A DNA stretch of 41,531 nucleotides, from positions 1 through 41,531 of the forward strand of contig DYMH01000004.1 in assembly GCA_020721645.1 (NCBI GenBank). The letters are read 5' to 3'. The stretch comes from Draconibacterium orientale. GTDB lineage: Bacteria > Bacteroidota > Bacteroidia > Bacteroidales > JAADGE01. The position numbers and the translations under genes were made by a program. Below, one piece after another: positions 16,376 to 25,051 of this stretch (positions are counted from its first letter, which is position 1; every line of letters begins with the position of its first letter). The notes under the pieces are model-generated. The model worked only from the letters and a program-made list of their open reading frames with translations. It was not told the origin of the DNA and searched no databases.

Positions 16376-17521
16376 ATGGACAAACTTCTTCTTAAAAGGG
16401 AGTACAAATTAGAAAAAAGGAATGATGATAATTTCCTAATTATTGACGATGAGAGAATCTTGCTCATTAATAAATTTTTCGATTTTATTCTTAGTAGGGT
16501 TACAAAAGATACAGAAGAATCTGAATTATTAAAAGAACTTACTGAAAAATTTAATTTAGAAATGTATGATTCTAAATACGTTTTAGATGAGTATAAAATA
16601 TTTATTGAAAAATGCAACAAAGAGAGTAAAAGCAAAAAATCTTATATTAAATTTCAAATTCAGCTATTAAACAAGAATAAAGTTAAAAAAATATCAAAAC
16701 CTTTCCTGTTTTTATTTAAAGAAAATGTAATATTCCCTATTCTGCTTATAACAATTATTACACATGTTATTTTTATTACAGTAACTGAAATAAATTATAG
16801 CTTTCAAACCTTTAACACGTTTGAAATATTTTTTATTTACATATTGTTTTTTATCTTACTTTTTTTTCATGAGATAGGGCATTCAACTGCAACATTTTTC
16901 TATAAAACAGAACCAAAGGAAATTGGTTTTGGATTTTATTTCATTTTCCCTGTATTTTATACTGATGTTACTAAAATTTGGATGTTAGAAAAAAAACAGA
17001 GACTTATTGTAAATATAGGAGGTGTCTATTTTCAGTTAATTATCAATAGTTTTCTAATGCTTTTGTATATATATACAAAAAATCTCTTTATAATTAACTC
17101 TCTGTCTTTTATAATATTAACTAATATTTATATAATAATTTATTCACTTTTCCCTTTTTTTAGAAATGATGGTTATTGGATTTATTCAGATTTATTCGAT
17201 ATTAAAAATTTATTATATAAGTCTAATTATTTGATTCTTGACATAATAAAAGAAAGAAAAAAAGTTAGGAAAATTGATGATTTTGTAACAATTCTTATTT
17301 TTAGTGTAGCAAATTGGATATTCCGATTTTATGTAATATTTATTCTAATCAAAGGAATTATTAATAGTTTTTTAAGTTTTCATGGAATAATGAATAATAG
17401 TTTAACGGATATTTTAGGGTTATTATTTAAAATAATTCTTATGATAATAGGACTGTATCTGATGTTACATTTTATTTTTTCATTGTTTATAAAAAAATCA
17501 ACTTCTTCTGATGAGTACTAA
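16376..17521 (+). CDS. PqqD-like / M50 membrane metalloprotease fusion (RiPP-associated)
   Basis: N-terminal about 85 aa resembles PqqD-type RRE (ERILLINKFFDFILSRVTKDTEESELLKELTEKF...YVLDEYKIFIEKC); multi-TM with HExxH (FFHEIGHSTATFF) and FRNDGYWIYSDLFDI, as in M50 peptide-zinc-metalloprotease proteins. Confidence 0.78.
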   Translation: MDKLLLKREYKLEKRNDDNFLIIDDERILLINKFFDFILSRVTKDTEESELLKELTEKFNLEMYDSKYVLDEYKIFIEKCNKESKSKKSYIKFQIQLLNKNKVKKISKPFLFLFKENVIFPILLITIITHVIFITVTEINYSFQTFNTFEIFFIYILFFILLFFHEIGHSTATFFYKTEPKEIGFGFYFIFPVFYTDVTKIWMLEKKQRLIVNIGGVYFQLIINSFLMLLYIYTKNLFIINSLSFIILTNIYIIIYSLFPFFRNDGYWIYSDLFDIKNLLYKSNYLILDIIKERKKVRKIDDFVTILIFSVANWIFRFYVIFILIKGIINSFLSFHGIMNNSLTDILGLLFKIILMIIGLYLMLHFIFSLFIKKSTSSDEY

Positions 17522-18611
17522 TAAATACGACAAGATTATAGAAACAATAAGAAATGATGTTAATACTAAAACAAATGGCATCATAAATAATTATAATCAT
17601 CAATACAGAGAGTTTTTTTTGATGGTACAGTCAAACATTATTAGAAATAAGATAGATACACTCGCTGAATTTTTTTTTAGTAATTATTTGTTTTATAATC
17701 ATTTATCTGAATTTTACCAGAATAATTTTTCGATTGAAAATGTTGAAATTGAAGGAAATGTATTTGACTTACCTTGTATTTATGTTACATTTCATCTTGG
17801 ATCATATAAACTTATAAATTTTATCTTGGGATTTAATCAAAAAAAAGTGTGCTTAGTGATTGCCCAAAATACCTTGAAAAGAGAAAGAGAAAAATATCAA
17901 AATCTATATGATGTATATAATTTCAAATTTGATTTTGAAATAGTGGATGCCGAAGCGGTAGGTGCAATTTTTAGAATGAAACGATTGATTGAAAAGGGGT
18001 ATTCTCTTGTATTATATTTGGACGGGAAAACAGAAAAATCTGTTGAAAGCAATTCAGATAAAAGTATTACTTTAATAAAAGTTTTAGAGGATACTATATA
18101 TGCGAAAAAAGGAGCCGGAATTTTGTCGTATTTATTAAAAATACCGATTATACCTGTTATTTCATATTTCGACTCGTCTTATAAGGCAATTATAAAAATT
18201 AACAATCCAATATATCCTGATTTTAACCTTGGGATTAGCGATTATGCCGAAAAACAGACAGTTTGTTTGTGGAGTATGTTTTCTGACTATTTAAAAATAT
18301 ATCCCGAACAATGGGAAGCATGGTCGTATTTTCATGTGTTTCTTAAAAATGAGATTAAAAAAAATGAAATAAAATACGAATTTGCGGATGTAATGAATTT
18401 CAATGAAAAAAGATACACGTTTATTATTGATGAAGAAGAAAATGTTTTTTTATTTGATAAAACTCTCGTTAGTAAATCAAAGATCAGTGTACATCTATTC
18501 AAAATATTAGACTTTGTTAAAATGAATTCTATTACAAGAAATGACATTGGCGAAGTGATAAAAAATACAAAATTGTTAAACAACCTCATTGAACAAGAAA
18601 TATTAATTTGA
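17511..18611 (+). CDS. LpxL/HtrB-like (LABLAT) acyltransferase-family protein with a PqqD-like C-terminus
   Basis: IYVTFHLGSYKLINFIL, YSLVLYLDGKT, AKKGAGILSYLLKIPIIPVISY layout as in lipid A acyltransferases; C-terminal 70 aa (YTFIIDEEENVFLFDKTLVSKSKISVHLFKILDFVKMNSITRNDIGEVIK) looks like a small recognition-type domain. Confidence 0.6.
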   Translation: MSTNKYDKIIETIRNDVNTKTNGIINNYNHQYREFFLMVQSNIIRNKIDTLAEFFFSNYLFYNHLSEFYQNNFSIENVEIEGNVFDLPCIYVTFHLGSYKLINFILGFNQKKVCLVIAQNTLKREREKYQNLYDVYNFKFDFEIVDAEAVGAIFRMKRLIEKGYSLVLYLDGKTEKSVESNSDKSITLIKVLEDTIYAKKGAGILSYLLKIPIIPVISYFDSSYKAIIKINNPIYPDFNLGISDYAEKQTVCLWSMFSDYLKIYPEQWEAWSYFHVFLKNEIKKNEIKYEFADVMNFNEKRYTFIIDEEENVFLFDKTLVSKSKISVHLFKILDFVKMNSITRNDIGEVIKNTKLLNNLIEQEILI

Positions 18612-18616
18612 TTAAA

Positions 18617-21007
18617 ATGAAAAAACTGATTCTATTATTGAACATCGTACTCATATTCAATCCGATGATTTATTCTCAAACTTATGATATAAAATTCAAA
18701 GTTGAAACTGAAACAGGCGAAAGTTTTGAACAAATAAATGTGCTTGTTTTAAAGACCGATTCGTCTTTGATAAAGGGAGATGCTTTTCAAACAAAGGAAA
18801 TAACTATAAAAGGAATAAATAATGATTCTGTAATATTATATATAAACACATTATCATTTTCTGAAAAATATTTAAACATTATAAATTCAAAACACGATAA
18901 AATAATTGATTTAGGAATTATCCATTTAACAGACAACAAATTAAATGAAATTGTAATAAAAGGCAATACTCCGTTAATTAGTTTCGACGGGGATAAAACA
19001 ATACTTAATGTCGAAAATACTTCATTCAGTAATTCCGGCAGTGCCGAAGATATTTTAAAGAAAAGTGCGAAAGTATCTATCGACCAAAATAATACGATAA
19101 GTGTTTTTGGAAAAGGAGAAGCCAAAGTTTACATAAATGATAAACAAATTGTTGATTATGAGGAATTAAGAAATTTAAACTCAAACGATATATTACGGAT
19201 TGAAGTGATAACAAACCCTTCGGCAAAATATGACGCTGATGCAAAAGCTGTTATTAATATCGTTACAAAATCGAACTACAAAAAAGGATTCTATGGATAT
19301 ACGAACAGTTATTTTACGGTAGCTGAGTATTTTAGATATTACGGAAACATTTATTTGTCATATAGAAACAAAAATTTGTTCGTATCCGGATATTATTCCG
19401 TAAACCCTTATAAACAATATTACAAAGATCAATATTCCCGATATTTTGATTATGACACGACTTATATTAAAATGGAAAATACTCTTGAAAAAGTACGACA
19501 CTATTATTCACCGCATACGTATTCTGCCGATATTGGCTACGAACTTGGTAAATTAGGAAAACTTGGATTACGATACAGCGGATACACATACAAAGGGGAT
19601 GAAGAAACTTTGAATATAAACGATGTAGATAAAGAAAATAACAGTTATAAGATAAATACAAGTACGAATTCGGATTTGCGAACACAAAGAAATATTATCA
19701 CTGTCGAATATTTATTAAAAACCGATACATTGGGATCTAACTTAAAGTTAAGTTATGATTTCAGTAATTTTTCCCATTATAAAAATGATAAAATATATGA
19801 AACTATTTCAGGTAATTTATTAGGATACATGGCAGACAAAATAAATACAAACAAAACCGATTTATTTTTTAATTCCGGGTGTATTGATTACTTGCAAGAG
19901 ATTCCCAAAATAAAAAGTTCTGTCAGTTTAGGCGGTAAATATGTTAATATTACAAGCAAAAGCCAAAATGAATTTTTAAAATATATTGATAATGTTTGGG
20001 TTATAAATACGCTGTATTCTCAACTTTTTGATTATGAGGAAAATTTAATTGCAGGTTATGTTATCTTAAACAATAAATTCGGTAAATTTGATATTAAAAC
20101 AGGAATAAGATATGAATCAAACAATTTAATCGGAAAAATTGAATCCCTTCAGAAAAAATACGAAAAGCAATTCCCGGGCTTTTTCCCGAGTTTTGTTTTA
20201 AATTATCAGTGGACAAAAAACTTGGCAACAAGTTTTTCATATTCCAAAAAAGTACGCAGACCGAACTATCAAAGTTTACAACCATTTACGATATATATTG
20301 ATTCTTTATCGTACTACGTCGGAAATCCTGAATTAGAGTCGGAATATCCTAACTCATTCGACTTTACCTTATCTTACAGAAATATGGCATCGGTAAACTT
20401 ATCGTATATCCGCACAAGCAACCCTATTTATATGTTCATATATCCCGATGAAAATAATGACGGAGTAACATATGTAACTCAAAAAAATCTTGATTTATCA
20501 GAAAAAATTGCATTGACTTTGACGATTCCTTATGAAACCAAATTTTGGACAATATACAATTCCGTAGGTTATTCAATTTCAAAAGTTGATTATGTGAGTA
20601 AAAATAATGATATAATTATCAAAAATAATAAACCTTTATTTTATGTTTATACATACAATAAATTTAGTATATTTAAAGATATAAATCTGTATTTTACATA
20701 TCAATATAATTCGTCGGGCATCGATGGGATTTTTGAATTTGAAAGCAAGCATATCGTATCCGCCGGAATTTACAGATCATTTTTCAATAAAAAGCTAAAA
20801 ATACAATTTATTTACAACGATATATTCAAAACAGATGTTTTACATTCAAACACGACATTAAATAATTTATACCTTACGTACGATTCTTATTATGATGCCT
20901 CGTATTTCAGGTTTGTTTTAACTTATAATTTCGGAAAAGAATTTAAGGAAAAAAAAGCCCAAACAGGAATAGGGGATGAACTAAACAGGATAAAGAATGA
21001 ATTTTAA
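18617..21007 (+). CDS. Outer membrane beta-barrel / TonB-dependent-receptor-like protein
   Basis: Signal peptide; plug-like segment SAEDILKKSAKVSIDQNNTISVFGKGEAKVYINDKQIVDYEELRNLNSNDILRIEVITNPSAKYDADAKAVINIVTK, then a long barrel (NPELESEYPNSFDFTLSYR). ORF track extends to TTG at 18608; ATG at 18617 preferred. Confidence 0.85.
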   Translation: MKKLILLLNIVLIFNPMIYSQTYDIKFKVETETGESFEQINVLVLKTDSSLIKGDAFQTKEITIKGINNDSVILYINTLSFSEKYLNIINSKHDKIIDLGIIHLTDNKLNEIVIKGNTPLISFDGDKTILNVENTSFSNSGSAEDILKKSAKVSIDQNNTISVFGKGEAKVYINDKQIVDYEELRNLNSNDILRIEVITNPSAKYDADAKAVINIVTKSNYKKGFYGYTNSYFTVAEYFRYYGNIYLSYRNKNLFVSGYYSVNPYKQYYKDQYSRYFDYDTTYIKMENTLEKVRHYYSPHTYSADIGYELGKLGKLGLRYSGYTYKGDEETLNINDVDKENNSYKINTSTNSDLRTQRNIITVEYLLKTDTLGSNLKLSYDFSNFSHYKNDKIYETISGNLLGYMADKINTNKTDLFFNSGCIDYLQEIPKIKSSVSLGGKYVNITSKSQNEFLKYIDNVWVINTLYSQLFDYEENLIAGYVILNNKFGKFDIKTGIRYESNNLIGKIESLQKKYEKQFPGFFPSFVLNYQWTKNLATSFSYSKKVRRPNYQSLQPFTIYIDSLSYYVGNPELESEYPNSFDFTLSYRNMASVNLSYIRTSNPIYMFIYPDENNDGVTYVTQKNLDLSEKIALTLTIPYETKFWTIYNSVGYSISKVDYVSKNNDIIIKNNKPLFYVYTYNKFSIFKDINLYFTYQYNSSGIDGIFEFESKHIVSAGIYRSFFNKKLKIQFIYNDIFKTDVLHSNTTLNNLYLTYDSYYDASYFRFVLTYNFGKEFKEKKAQTGIGDELNRIKNEF

Positions 21008-22337
21008 TCTCTCGAAATACGTAGAAATCAGCGAGTCTATAACAAAAAACGGAAGTTGTGTCGTGTTTTCTTTAATAACAGGCTTAATTATTTTAATTTC
21101 GGAAAAAGAATTATCTTATATTAACCAAAAGAAATTTGAATTATTAAACAGCGAACTTTTTAAAAAACTGAAAGAATTTAGAATTATTATTCCGGAAGGA
21201 GATGATGAGATTTCACAAGTTATATTCAAACTTAATCATGATTGTAATTCCAACAATGAATTACATATCGTAATTCACCCGACCGCCGAATGTCAGCTTA
21301 GGTGTTCGTACTGTGGACAATCTCATTTAAAGCAAAAATTATCAGAACAGGATATATACAGAATAGTTGAGTATATTGAAAGTAAACTTAAAGAAAAAAA
21401 ATATACAAAATTATATATTGTATGGTTTGGCGGAGAACCAATATTGGCAATAGAAAAAATTAAAAAAATTTCCATAATTTTAATTGAATTATCCGAAAGG
21501 TATAATTGTAAATATGAATCAAAAATAGTATCTAACGGATTTTCTTTAACTTTAAATAAATATATCCGGCTTTCATCTTTAAATGTAAAACAAATCGAAA
21601 TAACATTAGACGGAGATGAAAAAAATCACGATAGCAGAAGAAAAACAAAAAAAACATCCGGTTCTTTTCAAACCATCATAAAAAATCTTATCTCAATACG
21701 GAATTATTCAGAGAATAATGAAAATAATATTAAAATTATTCTTCGAATAAATGTTGACAAAGAAAATTTTAAATCAGTAGAAAGTTTGATAGACACCGTA
21801 ATCGAAAACAAATTAGAACAAATAATAGAATCAATTTACTTGGCACCTATTCATTCTTGGGGTAATAATGCTCACTTAAATTCCTTATCAAAAGAAAAGT
21901 TTGCAGAAATTGAAATTAATTTTCTTATAAAACAAATAAAAAACGGTCTAAAACCGACATTTATCCCGAAAATAAACAATATTTGGGATTGTATTACGTT
22001 AAAAGCCGATTCACTTGTTTTTGATGCAAACGGTGATTTTTCTTATTGCACCGAGGTGCCATATACTCCTGTATATCAGAATACTGATTGGTTTTTAAAA
22101 TCAATAAATAATAATATTAACATAGAAAAGCGAAATAAATCCAAGTTTATTTCGACGGTATTAAATGCAGAATCAAAATGCCGATCGTGTAAATATCTGC
22201 CGATTTGCGGAGGTGGTTGCCCCAAATTATTTTTAGAAGGACATGATACTTGTACGATAAATAAATTCAATTTAAAAGAAAAACTTTTATTATACGCATA
22301 TACTTCGTTGAAAAATTTGTCGTTTGCAAAAGACTAA
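20997..22337 (+). CDS. Radical SAM/SPASM peptide maturase
   Basis: CxxxCxxC in TAECQLRCSYCGQ, WFGGEPIL, and SPASM-type Cys cluster CITLKADSLVFDANGDFSYC...CRSCKYLPICGGGCPKLFLEGHDTC; N-terminal about 85 aa typical of maturase leader-binding domains. Confidence 0.92.
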   Translation: MNFNLSKYVEISESITKNGSCVVFSLITGLIILISEKELSYINQKKFELLNSELFKKLKEFRIIIPEGDDEISQVIFKLNHDCNSNNELHIVIHPTAECQLRCSYCGQSHLKQKLSEQDIYRIVEYIESKLKEKKYTKLYIVWFGGEPILAIEKIKKISIILIELSERYNCKYESKIVSNGFSLTLNKYIRLSSLNVKQIEITLDGDEKNHDSRRKTKKTSGSFQTIIKNLISIRNYSENNENNIKIILRINVDKENFKSVESLIDTVIENKLEQIIESIYLAPIHSWGNNAHLNSLSKEKFAEIEINFLIKQIKNGLKPTFIPKINNIWDCITLKADSLVFDANGDFSYCTEVPYTPVYQNTDWFLKSINNNINIEKRNKSKFISTVLNAESKCRSCKYLPICGGGCPKLFLEGHDTCTINKFNLKEKLLLYAYTSLKNLSFAKD

Positions 22338-22380
22338 ATAATAGAATCGTGCTTTCAAATTTACATTTTTTTAAATGGAA

Positions 22381-22406
22381 AAAAATCGCTCCTAAAAGCG
22401 ATTTTT
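22381..22406. terminator. Bidirectional terminator between RiPP operon and TA module
   Basis: AAAAATCGCT-CCTAAA-AGCGATTTTT hairpin with A/T tails, between convergent genes. Confidence 0.8.
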
Positions 22407-22436
22407 ATCAAACAATTTTTTAAGATTAATCTCTTT

Positions 22437-22751
22437 TTATTCATTATCAGCCCGTTCTATCCAAATTTCAGGATTTCGACTTGTATGAAAAATTGCAATT
22501 ATTTTTACAACTTTTTCTTTAATTTTGTAATAAATAACGAAAGGAAAATTTTTTAAAACTACTTTTCTAATATCTTTGTAAACAGCAGGATAGACCTCCG
22601 GATTTTTACTAATTTGTATGAAAGTGCTGTCTGCTTTTTTTATAAAATTTGTTGCAACTTTTTGGCTTTCTTTGGCATGGTAATAATAAGATTTGTCAAA
22701 ATCATCTTCGGCTTCATCTGATAATTCTACATTATACTTTTGTGGTTTCAT
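22437..22751 (-). CDS. RelE/ParE family toxin
   Basis: YNVELSDEAEDDFDKSYYYHAKES...FPFVIYYKIKEKVVKIIAIFHTSRNPEIW. Confidence 0.92.
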   Translation of the reverse strand: MKPQKYNVELSDEAEDDFDKSYYYHAKESQKVATNFIKKADSTFIQISKNPEVYPAVYKDIRKVVLKNFPFVIYYKIKEKVVKIIAIFHTSRNPEIWIERADNE

Positions 22752-22974
22752 ATTTTTTCTTTATCAAATCCCAACTGTTAAAAGTTGTTTCACCTCTCTC
22801 AATTCGTTGCAAACGTTTTTCTAATAATACTTTATGCTCATTAGGAAGCGATGTTTCTTCTTTGATATCAATAATTTCAACGTAGTCGAATTCTTGCAAA
22901 AGTTTAATAAAGAAAGCGAGTTTTGTTTGTTCCTTTATACAAATTGTCAGTTCCATAACTAATTTTTTTAACAA
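22732..22974 (-). CDS. Cognate antitoxin-like protein (addiction module component)
   Basis: Small ORF directly upstream of and overlapping the toxin; LPNEHKVLLEKRLQRIERGETTFNSWDLIKKKYE is typical of this class. Actual start is probably an internal Met (MELTICI...). Confidence 0.75.
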   Translation of the reverse strand: MLKKLVMELTICIKEQTKLAFFIKLLQEFDYVEIIDIKEETSLPNEHKVLLEKRLQRIERGETTFNSWDLIKKKYETTKV

Positions 22975-23064
22975 AATTACTCAATTTTACTGTGAATTTC
23001 AATTTATTTTAGTCAATAAATAAGGTAGCACAATCAGAGGATTGTTGCAGAAAAACACTGAATA

Positions 23065-24867
23065 CTAAAACACTCCGTCATTTTGATATATTGCCATTTG
23101 AACTTCCGAAAATTTTTCGCCTACGGTCGTTTTTCCGTTTTTCAGATTTATGATTTCGCCGGTTTCAAAATTCACACGAATGGTGTCTCCGTCTGTTAAA
23201 TCAATGGTTTCGAGAGTTTTATAAGTAACAATAGGAAACGAAGCATTAATTGCGTTTCGTTCGTAAATTGCACCGTACGATTCTGCCAAAATTGCCTGTA
23301 TTCCAAGCGGTTTGAAACAATCTACGGCTTGTTGCCGCGAACTTCCGGCTCCAAAATTTTTGTTAACTACAACAATATCTCCTGGTTTTGCTTTTTTTGC
23401 GAAATCTTCATAACCTGCCAAGTTATCGAAGGTGTACTGTCCCATTTCGTTGAGATTTGTTATTGCCAAATAGCGATTATGGAAAATCATGTCGGTATCA
23501 ATATCGTCTTTGGGAATGTACCATATGCGACCTTCGATAATAGTAGGTTTTTTTGTGTTTGCTTGTTCTTTTTTGGCGTGTTCTTTTTGAACGGCTCGTT
23601 CTTTGTATTCAAAAACAGTCGGTTTTTCAGGGATACGGTCCAAAGTTGTGATATATCCTGCCAAAGCCGAAGCTGCTACCGTTGCCGGCGATGCAAGATA
23701 AACGCTGCCTTTTCCTTGTTTGCCCGGAAAATTACGGTTTCCGGTGCTCACTGTTATTTCGCCGGGACCGTTTTGTCCAACCTGTCCGGCTGCACACCCC
23801 GCACAACCTGCATTGGAAACCAAAGCACCGCAATCTTTAAATATCTTGATTAATCCTTCTTCGAGGCATTGTTGCCATATTTGGTCTGTTGTGGGAACAA
23901 TTTTGAGAACCACACCCGGAGCTACTTTTTTGCCTTTTAGGATTTTTGCCGCCGTTCGTAAATCTTCCATGCGTCCGTTGGTGCAACTCCCGATAAATGC
24001 CGAATCGATTTTTATTTTGTGTGCCTGCAATATATTCACGGCATCGTGCGGTTTGCCGGGAAGCGAAATCATGGGAACAAATTCTTCCATGTTGAGGTTG
24101 TGAATTTGTTCGTATTTTGCATCAGCATCGGCAAAAATCGGGTCGATTTTCTTTCCGCTTCGGGTTTCGCAGTAGTCGATAATTTCTTTTGTGGTGGGAA
24201 AAAAGATGATGATTGCACCCATTTCGGTACCCATGGAAGCAATGGTGATGCGTTCGTCGAGGGTGAGTTTTTCGATTTCTTTGCCGTACAATTCGACCGA
24301 ATATCCGAGCAAACTGTTTGCACCGAAACGATTCAAAAGATTGAGGACAATATCTTTGGCGAACACGTTTTCAGGTCGTTTTCCGTTGATATTGATTTTT
24401 ACCGATTGCGGAACTTTAAACCAAACTTTTCCTTTATTAAAAGCCACAGCAATGTCTTGGTCGCCCATTCCTTGTCCGAATGCACCGATTGCACCGAGAA
24501 TGTTGGCGTGCGAATCGGTTGTAACAGATGTTGAACCCGGAATTGCGATACCTTCTTCAATCAAAGTGTGCGTGCCAATTCCGTTGTCGATGTCGAAAAC
24601 TCGGATTCCTCGTTCGCGTGCAAATACACGGCAAACGTGCTGATTTACGGCGTATTTTTGGTCGGAACCTGTTGGGTTGGTATCAAAAGTGAAAAAAGTT
24701 TTTTTTGGGTCGGCAATTTCCAGATTATTTTCTTTGAGATGTTGAACCACGTTCGGACCGCCGAAATCGCGTGCTGCACGAACATCTATTTCAATATCAA
24801 TGATATCGTTCGGTTTAACTACTGAAAATTTGGAATGACTGGCAAGTATTTTTTCTATTATTGTCAT
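23065..24867 (-). CDS. Fused large+small subunit 3-isopropylmalate dehydratase/aconitase-family protein
   Basis: Aconitase domain (TDSHANILGAIGAFGQGMGDQD, SAFIGSCTNGRMEDLRTAAKIL, SNAGCAGCAAGQVG) followed by LeuD-like swivel (IDTDMIFHNRYLAI, NFGAGSSRQQAVDCFKPLGIQAILAESYG). Confidence 0.88.
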   Translation of the reverse strand: MTIIEKILASHSKFSVVKPNDIIDIEIDVRAARDFGGPNVVQHLKENNLEIADPKKTFFTFDTNPTGSDQKYAVNQHVCRVFARERGIRVFDIDNGIGTHTLIEEGIAIPGSTSVTTDSHANILGAIGAFGQGMGDQDIAVAFNKGKVWFKVPQSVKININGKRPENVFAKDIVLNLLNRFGANSLLGYSVELYGKEIEKLTLDERITIASMGTEMGAIIIFFPTTKEIIDYCETRSGKKIDPIFADADAKYEQIHNLNMEEFVPMISLPGKPHDAVNILQAHKIKIDSAFIGSCTNGRMEDLRTAAKILKGKKVAPGVVLKIVPTTDQIWQQCLEEGLIKIFKDCGALVSNAGCAGCAAGQVGQNGPGEITVSTGNRNFPGKQGKGSVYLASPATVAASALAGYITTLDRIPEKPTVFEYKERAVQKEHAKKEQANTKKPTIIEGRIWYIPKDDIDTDMIFHNRYLAITNLNEMGQYTFDNLAGYEDFAKKAKPGDIVVVNKNFGAGSSRQQAVDCFKPLGIQAILAESYGAIYERNAINASFPIVTYKTLETIDLTDGDTIRVNFETGEIINLKNGKTTVGEKFSEVQMAIYQNDGVF

Positions 24868-25001
24868 GGTTGATAATGTTTTGTGTGTGAATTGTTGTGT
24901 TAAAATTTGAAGTGTAAAATTATGTATTTTCCTGATAATAATTTGGAAAATTAATTTTTGGAATGGGAAAAATGAAAATTTGTTTCAAATATTAAAAAAA
25001 A

Positions 25002-25025
25002 ACGAAGTATTTAATAATACTTCGT
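25002..25025 (-). terminator. Rho-independent terminator
   Basis: ACGAAGTATT-taat-AATACTTCGT with A9 on plus (T-run on minus), downstream of the lipoprotein gene. Confidence 0.85.
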
Positions 25026-25051
25026 AGTTGTATGGTTTCGACTAAAAAGCC

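Noticed and set aside
16348-16635. Minus-strand ORF of 95 aa over the start of the M50 gene
   Set aside because: Low-complexity Ser/Leu antisense of a well-supported plus-strand gene.
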